Assembly (NCBI RefSeq): GCF_030534335.1
Contig: NZ_CP130565.1
Coordinates: 517,501-581,500, forward strand
DNA: 64,000 nucleotides
Origin: Marivirga harenae
Lineage (GTDB): Bacteria > Bacteroidota > Bacteroidia > Cytophagales > Cyclobacteriaceae
Reading direction: 5' to 3'
Position 1 is the stretch's first letter. Each line of letters starts with the position of its first letter. Below are positions 1-7,723 of this stretch, piece after piece. A program made the translations under genes and the position numbers. The notes beneath the pieces were generated by a model. It was not told the DNA's origin and did no database searches. It was given only the letters and a program-made list of their open reading frames with translations.

Positions 1-268
1 GAATTTCAAGCGCATAGCATAATCCTTTGGCAGTACTTAGACCAATCCGCAGACCAGTGTAGGAGCCTGGGCCAGATGACACTGCAATCGCCTCTAAATC
101 TTTCATCTTTAAATCACAATGTGATAAGAGTTGTTCTATTAAAGGTGTTAAGGAGTTCGAATGTGACTTCTCCAAATAAAGGTCCGCATTAGCCATTAAC
201 TTAGCATCATTATGAATTGCTACAGAACAAATAGGTGTTGAAGTTTCAATACTTAATATAATGCTCAT
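1..268 (-). CDS. tsaB: TsaB, tRNA threonylcarbamoyladenosine (t6A) biosynthesis protein, N-terminal part
   Basis: The gene runs off the left edge of the window; only the first 89 codons are present. The translation starts MSIILSIETSTPICSVAI and contains SSGPGSYTGLRIGLSTAKG, the N-terminal ASKHA-fold signature of TsaB/YeaZ. TsaB is the non-catalytic partner of TsaD in t6A formation at position 37 of ANN-decoding tRNAs. The ATG lies inside an ATGA overlap with the stop codon of the upstream TauE-type gene, so the two are translationally coupled and belong to the same minus-strand operon. The C-terminal half lies outside the window and cannot be judged. Confidence 0.93.
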   Translation of the reverse strand, partial: MSIILSIETSTPICSVAIHNDAKLMANADLYLEKSHSNSLTPLIEQLLSHCDLKMKDLEAIAVSSGPGSYTGLRIGLSTAKGLCYALEI

Positions 269-1077
269 ATCAATTCTAATAACTTTTTAACAATCACTAA
301 AACAATGAAAGCGGAGAAAAGATAACTTACTGCAGAGGCTTTCATTTTTCTACTTAATTTCACTCCGATTCTTGCAGTAATCAAAGTCCCTACAATCAGT
401 GGGCCTGTCACTTGGAATAGAATGTAGCCAGTATGATTAACTGCCACCGCTTGCATGGGTTGTTGAAAGAGATTAAAAACCACCATAGACAAAGATGTAA
501 TGGTGATCACTCCTAGAGAAATAGCTTTTGCTTTTTTTACTCCCATTTTAAACCCCTGATTTAAAAACGGGATGATAATAATTCCACCTCCTAATCCAGT
601 TAGTGAAGCGGTTAATCCAGCTGATAAACCGGTTAAGCTCAACAATCTTTTTACTCTAACGCTCGTCTCCTGAAAATCCACTTGCTTTTTAGCGTTAGAT
701 AAAGTTGAAAAAAGCATTAAACCTAATAAAACGATTACAACCACATTAAACACTTCAACAGAATAAAAGGGTGTATTTACGATAAAATAAAGTGATAACA
801 ATCCTGCTGTGATGGAAGAAATGCTAATGATTATTATCTGCTTAGGATAAAATTCCCCATGCTTGTAGTGATTATAGGTAGCGAAAAGCCCGGCAAAAAA
901 TGTCCCAAACAATGAATTGGCAATTGTAAACTGTGCTATTTCTTGATTGGGGATTCCAATAAATTGGAATGCGATAGGGAGAATCAATATATATATAATG
1001 CCTCCGCCAACGCCAAGTAAGCCCGATATTAATCCACCAATTAAACCTGCTAAGAATAAAAGAAAGTAAAAATCCAT
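265..1077 (-). CDS. TauE/SafE (DUF81) family membrane transporter
   Basis: A 270-residue, strongly hydrophobic protein with about eight membrane segments in two halves. Each half opens with the glycine-rich motif of the TauE/SafE family: GLLGVGGGIIYI near residue 20 and LTGLGGGIIIIPFL near residue 160. Family members are inner-membrane permeases proposed to export sulfite, sulfoacetate or other organic anions; the substrate here cannot be read from the sequence. The start codon shares one base with the stop of the S41 protease gene (TAATG), and the 3' end overlaps tsaB by four bases (ATGA), so all three are probably co-transcribed. Length is normal for the family. Confidence 0.85.
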   Translation of the reverse strand: MDFYFLLFLAGLIGGLISGLLGVGGGIIYILILPIAFQFIGIPNQEIAQFTIANSLFGTFFAGLFATYNHYKHGEFYPKQIIIISISSITAGLLSLYFIVNTPFYSVEVFNVVVIVLLGLMLFSTLSNAKKQVDFQETSVRVKRLLSLTGLSAGLTASLTGLGGGIIIIPFLNQGFKMGVKKAKAISLGVITITSLSMVVFNLFQQPMQAVAVNHTGYILFQVTGPLIVGTLITARIGVKLSRKMKASAVSYLFSAFIVLVIVKKLLELI

Positions 1078-2738
1078 TACTTTTTAACTTCTAGGAGATT
1101 TTGATACTTTACTTTATCATTTAAAAGTGAAATAGCTTCTTCGACTTCCTCATCGTTTTCAAAAGATGATTCTATCATGCCTTGTCTTTTATGATAGCGT
1201 GAAATGATCTCCTCCTTTAAGGCTCTTTTAATTTCAGACTGGAACACTGTCAAATCTTCATTTTTATGATCTTGGATTTCCTTTTCCAGCATCTCAATTT
1301 CCTTTTTGATAAAACCGAAATATTTGTCGTTATCCGCAGTTTCTTTTAGCTCTTTAATTGTTTCTTCTGTGGCAGTCGTATAGCTGTAATCTTTACCTGA
1401 AACCCAATTGGTAAAATCTTGATATATTTTCTCGGAAATTCTAAAATTCTTTGGGTCTGGTTTTGATTCTAAATTACTGTAATAATATTCAGTAGCGAAA
1501 TCAAAGACGAAACCTTTTTTTATTAATTGAATTGTGATTGGGGCATATCCCTTGGTAATTACTTCATGATCAGGTGAAACTCCTCCTCCGTCATAAACTA
1601 ATCTTCCACCTTTGGTTTCAAATTCTGTCTTCAACGAATCTGGAATTTTCCCGATGCTTCCATCCTCATTGCGGTGACTGTAATCAATTGCTTGAATACA
1701 TCTACCGCTTGGAATATAATATTTTGCAGTCGTTATTTTCAATTGACTATTATAACTCAGAGGACGGGTTGCTTGCACCAATCCTTTTCCGAAGCTTCTT
1801 TGCCCAACCAAAATACCTCTATCATAATCTTGCATAACCCCCGCTACAATCTCTGAAGCCGAAGCACTATTATTACTAATTAAAACAGCTAGCCGAATAT
1901 TGACATCAACTGGATTTTTATTAGAGGTATAGGATTTATTCCATTCCTCAATTTTCCCCTTAGTGCTTACCACTTCTAATCCTTTAGGAATAAACACATT
2001 GGAAACCTCAATAGATTCATTAAGCAAGCCGCCAGGATTTCCTCGAAGGTCCAGAATTACCTTTTTAGCTCCTTCCCCCTTCAATTCCACTAGGGCCGAT
2101 CGTACTGAAGCCCCAGCTCCACTGGAGAATTCTGTTAGTCTGATATAGGCAATATCTTCGCCTATCATTCCATAATAAGGCACGCTTTCAATATTTATAC
2201 TTTCTCTATTTAAAGAGAATTTTAGCGGTTTTTTGGAATCCTTTCTTTTGACTTTCACATCCACATTGGTACCTATTTGCCCCTTAAGAAGCGTATTGAT
2301 TTCATCTGTATCGTAGTCTTCAATTACGTTATCATTAATTTCAATTACTTCATCGCCAATTTTCAATCCTGACTTTTCTGCTGGAGAGCCTTCAAAAACC
2401 ATCATGACCACATGTCTATCTTCAATTTTCCCCATTGTGGTTCCAATTCCAGCATATTGGCCAGTGGACATGATCCGGTAGTCCTCGATTCGGTCTTCAG
2501 GAATAAAGTTGGTGTATGGATCTAAAGACTCAAGCATAGCCTCAATGCCCGTTTCAATTATTTCCGTAGGATTGATTTCATCTACATAGTAAGTGTTGAG
2601 TTCTTTATATAAAGTAGTGAAGACATCAAGGTTTTTAATGATTTCAAAGTATCGGTCGTTTTTCTTTACTTGGAATGATACTAAGCCGATAAAGGTTAGG
2701 GCTAAAAGTGTGATTATTATTTTATTTGATAGCTTCAT
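1077..2738 (-). CDS. S41-family C-terminal processing peptidase (Ctp/Prc type)
   Basis: A 553-residue periplasmic serine protease. An uncleaved N-terminal hydrophobic segment (about residues 6-22) anchors it. A PDZ domain follows (about 90-170, core GSPAEKSGLKIGDEVIEIN), then the S41 catalytic domain (about 190-370). The motif NNSASASEIVAG places the nucleophile at Ser293, and SFGKG places the general base at Lys318. Their 25-residue spacing equals that of the Ser/Lys dyad of E. coli Prc. The C-terminal 180 residues are charged and helical. Such proteases trim or degrade envelope proteins from their C-termini. The gene is upstream of tauE-like and tsaB with coupled start/stop codons; the link to tsaB is positional only. 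Confidence 0.93.
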   Translation of the reverse strand: MKLSNKIIITLLALTFIGLVSFQVKKNDRYFEIIKNLDVFTTLYKELNTYYVDEINPTEIIETGIEAMLESLDPYTNFIPEDRIEDYRIMSTGQYAGIGTTMGKIEDRHVVMMVFEGSPAEKSGLKIGDEVIEINDNVIEDYDTDEINTLLKGQIGTNVDVKVKRKDSKKPLKFSLNRESINIESVPYYGMIGEDIAYIRLTEFSSGAGASVRSALVELKGEGAKKVILDLRGNPGGLLNESIEVSNVFIPKGLEVVSTKGKIEEWNKSYTSNKNPVDVNIRLAVLISNNSASASEIVAGVMQDYDRGILVGQRSFGKGLVQATRPLSYNSQLKITTAKYYIPSGRCIQAIDYSHRNEDGSIGKIPDSLKTEFETKGGRLVYDGGGVSPDHEVITKGYAPITIQLIKKGFVFDFATEYYYSNLESKPDPKNFRISEKIYQDFTNWVSGKDYSYTTATEETIKELKETADNDKYFGFIKKEIEMLEKEIQDHKNEDLTVFQSEIKRALKEEIISRYHKRQGMIESSFENDEEVEEAISLLNDKVKYQNLLEVKK

Positions 2739-2885
2739 GAAAAGTTATTTACTAATTTTTTACTTTACAAAACTCATACTATTTCGTTTGAACTTCGATT
2801 TAGAAACTGAGAATGACAGATTAAAAACATTATGACTTAGTTTCTATACTATTATCAATTTATATCTCTAGGCCTTCGTTGGCTT

Positions 2886-2948
2886 GTCTGCGCAAGCAGA
2901 CCCGCTAAACTTTCATCCCTCCCGCTTTTCCGAGGTCCTCGGAAGCGG
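2886..2948. repeat. GC-rich double palindrome in rnpA-protease spacer
   Basis: Two adjacent hairpins sit in an AT-rich 275-base spacer. The first is a perfect 6-bp stem with a GCAA tetraloop (GTCTGC at 2886-2891, GCAGAC at 2896-2901). The second pairs CCGCTT (2922-2927) with AAGCGG (2943-2948) and CCGAGG (2930-2935) with CCTCGG (2937-2942), leaving a TT bulge. No T-run follows on either strand, so a simple intrinsic terminator is unlikely. It resembles a dispersed REP-like palindromic unit. Copy number cannot be known from this window; no second copy was noticed here. Confidence 0.6.
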
Positions 2949-3013
2949 TCGAGTTAGTATTTCGCCACTATTATTATGACAAATTTTAGTTTCTGTCCAC
3001 AATATTACAGAAT

Positions 3014-3415
3014 TTACACTGTGAATTCTTGGTGCAAACGCTCTAAAGTCTTTTTTAGTTTTTTTGTTAACACATCAGATGGCATTTTTTTATCAGAAGT
3101 GTAAATATAAGCAATCCTCAAATTTCTATTAAGTTTTTCTGGATCAATCAGAATTTTATGCTGTCTGTAGGCTTCTCTTACTTGCCTTTTAATGAAATTT
3201 CGGTCGGGGGCTTTTTTAAATTTCCTTTTGGGTACGGAAATCAATATTTGCTGAGGATTGACTTTGGCTTCAAATGGATCAGCAATATAAATGACTTTAA
3301 ATGGGTACAAATAAAAAGAGGAGCCCTTTTTAAAAAGCTCCTGAATTTCATTTCTATGATATAAGCGCTCATTCTTCTTAAAAGAGAAATCGTTATTGTC
3401 CGAGATTACAGACAT
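3014..3415 (-). CDS. rnpA: Ribonuclease P protein component
   Basis: A basic 133-residue protein, the protein cofactor that helps RNase P RNA cleave the 5' leader of pre-tRNAs. The family's conserved RNR helix is visible at residues 72-84 (RNFIKRQVREAYR), and the N-terminal part KNERLYHRNEIQELFKKG fits the substrate-binding region. It lies 21 bases downstream of rpmH, the usual bacterial order, so it is expressed from the rpmH promoter at 3643-3673. Confidence 0.95.
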   Translation of the reverse strand: MSVISDNNDFSFKKNERLYHRNEIQELFKKGSSFYLYPFKVIYIADPFEAKVNPQQILISVPKRKFKKAPDRNFIKRQVREAYRQHKILIDPEKLNRNLRIAYIYTSDKKMPSDVLTKKLKKTLERLHQEFTV

Positions 3416-3436
3416 GCGCTTTTCTGCATTGCAGAA

Positions 3437-3598
3437 TTATTTTCTGTGCTTACCTTTTTCGTCAGAAACAGTTAATTTATGACGACCTTTCGCTCTTCTT
3501 CTCGCCAAAACGTTTCTTCCATTAGCTGATTCCATTCTAGTTCTGAATCCATGCTTATTTTTTCTTTTCCTTTGAGAAGGCTGAAATGTACGTTTCAT
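3437..3598 (-). CDS. rpmH: 50S ribosomal protein L34
   Basis: A 53-codon gene. The translation begins [18 protein letters not shown] and continues [19 protein letters not shown], the near-invariant L34 sequence, ending in a short Bacteroidota-style tail ([14 protein letters not shown]). It is the first gene of the rpmH-rnpA unit and is preceded by a well-formed Bacteroidota promoter. The start ATG is set by alignment to the universal MKRTFQPS start. Confidence 0.97.
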   Translation of the reverse strand: MKRTFQPSQRKRKNKHGFRTRMESANGRNVLARRRAKGRHKLTVSDEKGKHRK

Positions 3599-3642
3599 AT
3601 CTTTATATATTTAAATTTTCTCTTGTTCTTTATTAAGGGATG

Positions 3643-3673
3643 CAAAGATAGACAGTTAATTTGTTTCTGCAAA
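3643..3673 (-). promoter_or_regulatory. Bacteroidota-type promoter of rpmH-rnpA
   Basis: On the minus strand TTTG (3670-3673) is followed after exactly 19 bases by TATCTTTG (3643-3650), matching the Bacteroidota sigma-ABfr consensus TTTG-N19/21-TAnnTTTG. Transcription should start near 3636, giving a leader of about 38 nt before the rpmH ATG at 3598. Confidence 0.75.
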
Positions 3674-3774
3674 ATACTTTCACAAAATACTAAAAGAATA
3701 TCTCGTTTTATATCTGCTTATAAATCATCAACTTTACACCTCAAATTTAAGATGATTATTTAAATATATCGATA

Positions 3775-5475
3775 ATGATTCAATATAGATTATCACAAAA
3801 GTTTCCCCACGATTCCTTTTTACAAGTAGAAATACGATTAAAATCCTCAAACCCAACTTTTGAGATGAAATTGCCCAATTGGAGGCCAGGTAGATATCAA
3901 TTGGGAAATTTCTCTAAATACTTGAGAAACTTTCAGGCATTTGATCACAATGGTGAAGCAATAGATTTCAGTAAAACTAATAAAAACACCTGGAGAATTA
4001 ATTGTCCAGAAAATCAATGCATTATTCGATATGAAATTTATACATCAATTATTGATGGCGGAAGCACATATGTAGATGAAGAACATTGGTATTTGAACTT
4101 CATCAATTGTATGCTATACGAACCTAATGAAATGCATAGATCACATGAAATTGAATTATCGATTCCAGGTGATTGGGAAATCGCTTGCAGCTTAGAGAGG
4201 AATGGAAAGAAATTACTCGCCAAAAGCTTTTACGAATTGGTAGATAGCCCTTTGCTAGCTGGAAAAAATCTACAGCATCTTCAATACAAAGTGAATGACA
4301 TAAATTTTCATTTATGGTTTAGAGGAAAAGTAGACTTAAATAATAAAGAACAGATTATAACTGATTTTGAAAAATTCACTGCCTTGCAAATCGATACAAT
4401 GGGAGCATTTGAAAGCACAGATTATCACTTTCTGTTTCAAATACCAGATGAAAAGGCTTATCACGGAGTCGAACACTTAAATAGCACTTGTATAGTTTTG
4501 GGTCCCTCAAAGGAATTTAATTCGGAAGCATTTTACAATAACTTTCTAGGGATCAGCTCACACGAATTATTTCATTATTGGAATATTATTAGAATTAGGC
4601 CGAAAGAAATGTATCCCTACAATTTTGAAACGGAAAATTATTTTAGCACAGGCTACGTAGCGGAAGGCGTAACCACCTATTATGGTGATCTTTTCCTAGT
4701 GAGGAGTGGTGTGAAAGATTTAGATTGGTATCTAACAGAAATCAATCTTCTTTTTAAACGTCATTTTGAAAATTACGGGAGATTTAATGCATCAGTAGCA
4801 GAATCATCATGGGATTTATGGCTTGATGGATATGAAGCTGGGATCCCACATAGAAAAGTATCCATATATGTAAAAGGAGCTTTAATTGCCCTCATCCTAG
4901 ATTTAAGAATCATTTTAGAAAGCAAAGGAGAAAAAAGTCTAGATGATGTCATGCGAAAACTATGGAATGATTTCTACACAAAAGATCAAGGCTACAGCCC
5001 TGAAGATTATTTAAGAACAGCGGAAGAAATTATAGGTCATGATTTGACAGCATATTCCAAGTTGTATATTGAAGGGTGTGAACCCTTAGAAAAAGAGTTG
5101 CAAGAATTATTAAATCAATTCGGGTTTAAAATGGAATTGAAGTCAAATGAAAATTTATTGGCTCATCATTTTGGTTTCAAATCAAATGAAGGGAAAATTA
5201 TTTCCATTGCCCCTGATAGTCCGGCCGAAAAGACTTTAAGAATTGGAGATGAAATAATCAGTATAGACAATCAAAAATTTGAAGAGATCGATGAAGAAGT
5301 ATTTCTACTACAGGATAAAACAGAATATAGGATTCAGTTCTTCAGAAATAATTTACAAAAGGAAGTAAGGATAAATTCAGGAAATGATAATTACTACAGC
5401 CGATATATCATCAAAGAGAATGATAGCATTACCGAAAAAGAAAGTTTGATGAGAACGAAGTGGTTGAATGTATGA
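3775..5475 (+). CDS. M61-family metallopeptidase with C-terminal PDZ domain
   Basis: A 566-residue protein of the M61 (glycyl aminopeptidase) family. An N-terminal beta domain (about 1-175) has the family signature KLPNWRPGRYQLGNFSK. The gluzincin catalytic domain carries HELFH at residues 263-267 followed by WNIIRIRP, and the downstream EGVTTYYGDL supplies the third zinc ligand (Glu). A PDZ-like domain lies at about 460-535 (ISIAPDSPAEKTLRIGDEIISID). No signal peptide is visible, so a cytoplasmic location is inferred unless the start is mis-set. It is transcribed alone, divergently from rpmH, and ends at a strong terminator. Substrate unknown. Confidence 0.88.
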   Translation: MIQYRLSQKFPHDSFLQVEIRLKSSNPTFEMKLPNWRPGRYQLGNFSKYLRNFQAFDHNGEAIDFSKTNKNTWRINCPENQCIIRYEIYTSIIDGGSTYVDEEHWYLNFINCMLYEPNEMHRSHEIELSIPGDWEIACSLERNGKKLLAKSFYELVDSPLLAGKNLQHLQYKVNDINFHLWFRGKVDLNNKEQIITDFEKFTALQIDTMGAFESTDYHFLFQIPDEKAYHGVEHLNSTCIVLGPSKEFNSEAFYNNFLGISSHELFHYWNIIRIRPKEMYPYNFETENYFSTGYVAEGVTTYYGDLFLVRSGVKDLDWYLTEINLLFKRHFENYGRFNASVAESSWDLWLDGYEAGIPHRKVSIYVKGALIALILDLRIILESKGEKSLDDVMRKLWNDFYTKDQGYSPEDYLRTAEEIIGHDLTAYSKLYIEGCEPLEKELQELLNQFGFKMELKSNENLLAHHFGFKSNEGKIISIAPDSPAEKTLRIGDEIISIDNQKFEEIDEEVFLLQDKTEYRIQFFRNNLQKEVRINSGNDNYYSRYIIKENDSITEKESLMRTKWLNV

Positions 5476-5501
5476 TTAAAATACAAAAGGGTAGGAAAAG
5501 C

Positions 5502-5534
5502 GAAAGGCAGCTCCCCAGCTGCCTTTCTATTTCA
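5502..5534 (+). terminator. Intrinsic terminator after M61 peptidase gene
   Basis: A perfect 11-bp stem (GAAAGGCAGCT at 5502-5512, complement at 5517-5527) with a CCCC loop, followed by a T-rich stretch. It lies 27 bases after the stop codon. Confidence 0.8.
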
Positions 5535-5701
5535 ACCAAAACCTTACAAAGTCATTGACTTGTATAAGATATTGTAAATGTAAAATGAATTATTTAAAGG
5601 GTCAAGCCCAAAAAAGATTTTTTTTGAGTTTTATTGAAAAATTACTATTTTTAAGGTTATTTTCTTTTAAAAGTGCAATATAAATACACTGTTGATACAT
5701 A

Positions 5702-6481
5702 TTATTTTAAACTTCCTTTAAAAGCTTCCCAATCAACAGCAATGGGGATTTCCTCAATGGAATCACCAACATTTTCAGAAACAAACTCAATTCTTTCTTT
5801 AAGCGCTGGATGTGAAGAAATCCATTCTAAACTTTCGGGGATTTCTCTGTTTTTTTGTTTTAGCTTTAGAAAAAACTGAGTTAATCTATTGGGGTTGATC
5901 TTGGCATCCTTTAAATACTGAATTGCATATTCATCCGCCTCTTTTTCCATACTTCTGCTAAAGCCACTGCTGACCACCAGCTTAGTTATTTCTTGCATAA
6001 TGACGGGGTCTCCACCAGAAATAATCAATATTAAAGAATTGAGCCCAATCTCCTTAACCAGATTCTTTATTACATGCCTTTTTTCAGCATGAGCTAATTC
6101 ATGTGCCAAAACTGCCGCCAACTCTTCAGGAGTTTCCGTTTGGTCAATTAAGCCGGTAAAGACAAAAAGTTGTCCATTAAAGGCAGTGAACGCATTTACC
6201 TGATCAGACTTTAAGACATAAATATTATAATCATATCTAAGGGAATCCATAGGATCAGTTAAGCGACTAAAGACAATATTCATTACGGAATCGGTCAGTC
6301 CAACATCCAAAGAGTCATATTCCCTAAATATTTGTCGATTGAAAAAGTCCGCAATATCCTCTTCTTGCTCTAAAGAAACTAAATCTTGTTTTTCAGTAGT
6401 TGTTGAGATATAAGTAAAACCAGCCCAGATAGCAAAAGCAATTATAACTATTACTGTTAAATCCCTTATATTCTTATTCAT
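5702..6481 (-). CDS. M48-family zinc metalloprotease, membrane-anchored
   Basis: A 259-residue protein with one N-terminal hydrophobic anchor (about residues 7-25) and an M48 peptidase domain. The zinc site is HELAH at 127-131, with the third ligand in EKEADEYA (Glu181). The region VNAFTAFNGQLFVFTGLI is typical of M48 proteins related to BepA/LoiP/Oma1, which degrade misfolded envelope proteins. The gene starts three bases after the DUF4870-like gene, which follows a DUF4389 gene, suggesting a three-gene membrane operon. The catalytic domain should face the periplasm (inference). Confidence 0.9.
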   Translation of the reverse strand: MNKNIRDLTVIVIIAFAIWAGFTYISTTTEKQDLVSLEQEEDIADFFNRQIFREYDSLDVGLTDSVMNIVFSRLTDPMDSLRYDYNIYVLKSDQVNAFTAFNGQLFVFTGLIDQTETPEELAAVLAHELAHAEKRHVIKNLVKEIGLNSLILIISGGDPVIMQEITKLVVSSGFSRSMEKEADEYAIQYLKDAKINPNRLTQFFLKLKQKNREIPESLEWISSHPALKERIEFVSENVGDSIEEIPIAVDWEAFKGSLK

Positions 6482-6483
6482 GA

Positions 6484-6975
6484 TTACATTTTAGGGGGTT
6501 GGTTTACTGTTTTTTTGGCATCAGTTTCTTCTTTCTTAAAAACAGATTGATAGGAAACTCGGCCAAAGAAGAGAAAGTAATACATTTCTCCTTTCCTTGC
6601 TTTTACAGCGCCAATGATACTAAAAATAATGTAAATCAAATTGGCTATCCCAACCAACCACAAATATCCTTTAAAAACATCCGTAAAAGCATAATCAAAA
6701 AACACTATTCTTGCTCCCCAAAATACCGCAACAGCATTCAAAATGCTTGTTGGGAGTTGACTGAGTAAAGATTGCAGGGAATGGAAACGAACAAACAAAC
6801 TTTTTCCCTTATTGATGTAGTAATAAACGATTGCTGCAATCAAATTTAAAATAGGCAAAGGGAGACCAGCCCCTAATGCTGCGAACATCATTAGGTAGGC
6901 TCCCATTGCATCTTCTTTCTCCCGAATATCCATTTCATCGGGCTGTGGTATTGTGTGAAAGTTTTCTGTTGTCAT
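6484..6975 (-). CDS. DUF4870-like small membrane protein
   Basis: A 163-residue protein (from the chosen start) with three or four membrane segments. The stretch AIVYYYINKGKSLFVRFHSLQ resembles the DUF4870 (Tic20-like) family, in which a conserved F-V-x-F-H-S/A-x-Q element lies between helices. The start at 6975 (MTTENFHT) is preferred because it follows the upstream stop codon by four bases. An in-frame ATG at 7011 would overlap the upstream gene by 32 bases, yielding 175 residues. Function is unknown. The short basic C-terminal tail KKEETDAKKTVNQPPKM is cytoplasmic if the helices are even in number. Confidence 0.72.
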   Translation of the reverse strand: MTTENFHTIPQPDEMDIREKEDAMGAYLMMFAALGAGLPLPILNLIAAIVYYYINKGKSLFVRFHSLQSLLSQLPTSILNAVAVFWGARIVFFDYAFTDVFKGYLWLVGIANLIYIIFSIIGAVKARKGEMYYFLFFGRVSYQSVFKKEETDAKKTVNQPPKM

Positions 6976-6979
6976 AATT

Positions 6980-7567
6980 TCATGGTTTTCCTGAAAAAGG
7001 GGGATACTCATCAGTCATATAAGACATATATAAATTCACTCTAGTTTGCCATCTTAAAGTTCCGACAATAAATTCATGCCAGGATGTGGGGAATTCCCCG
7101 GTAAATAAAACCACCCACCATGCAATAAAAGCCAGTATCTGCGTCCAAATAAGTCTAAAGAACAGTATAAAAACATGAGGTATTAGCACATAAATGACTC
7201 CGAAAAATAACCTAAGCAGCACCAAGCCTCTACTAATTCGTTCTGGATATTTAACATCAACATCTACAAATTCATCTTTAGCCTCCAATCCAAAGGGAGG
7301 ATAATCATCAGATAAGTTTAAAATTCGTGCATTTACTCTAGTATTCCAACGAAGCAATTTTACTTGGTATTCAAAAAAACTTTGCGGGTACCTACCAGTA
7401 AATAAAATCACCCAAAAAGCAATGAAGCTCAGGATAGCCCCCCATAAGCTCATAAAAAACAATAAAAACATATGAGGAATTAGGATGTACAGCCACCCAA
7501 AAAAAGTACGTAACAACAACTCGCCTCGAGAGTAGCGGTCTTGATGTTTAATTTCAAAAGTTAACAT
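6980..7567 (-). CDS. DUF4389 protein with two tandem copies of the domain
   Basis: A 195-residue protein built from two similar halves of about 85 residues. The first half runs YSRGELLLRTFFGWLYILIP, then LRWNTRVNARIL and DDYPPFG. The second runs RISRGLVLLRLFFGVIYVLIP, then LRWQTRVNLYM and DEYPPFS. Each half contains two hydrophobic helices. This is the DUF4389 architecture; the biochemical role is unknown. It is the first gene of the DUF4389 / DUF4870 / M48 set, which points to a shared envelope role. The internal duplication is clear at protein level. Confidence 0.85.
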   Translation of the reverse strand: MLTFEIKHQDRYSRGELLLRTFFGWLYILIPHMFLLFFMSLWGAILSFIAFWVILFTGRYPQSFFEYQVKLLRWNTRVNARILNLSDDYPPFGLEAKDEFVDVDVKYPERISRGLVLLRLFFGVIYVLIPHVFILFFRLIWTQILAFIAWWVVLFTGEFPTSWHEFIVGTLRWQTRVNLYMSYMTDEYPPFSGKP

Positions 7568-7663
7568 AGTGAAGATTGGTTTAGTGAAGCCCGAATTTGT
7601 GAAATATTATGATTAAATACAATTATCTCACTATTTAATTACACGTTCATCAAATACTATTAC

Positions 7664-7692
7664 GCATAAAAAAAGCTCGAATAAATTCGAGC
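7664..7692 (-). terminator. Intrinsic terminator of beta-oxidation operon
   Basis: The stem GCTCGAAT (7675-7682) pairs with ATTCGAGC (7685-7692). Read on the minus strand it is followed by a run of seven T. It lies 31 bases beyond the acyl-CoA dehydrogenase stop codon. Confidence 0.8.
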
Positions 7693-7723
7693 CTTTCAAA
7701 ATAAAAACTATGCTTTTTTACAA

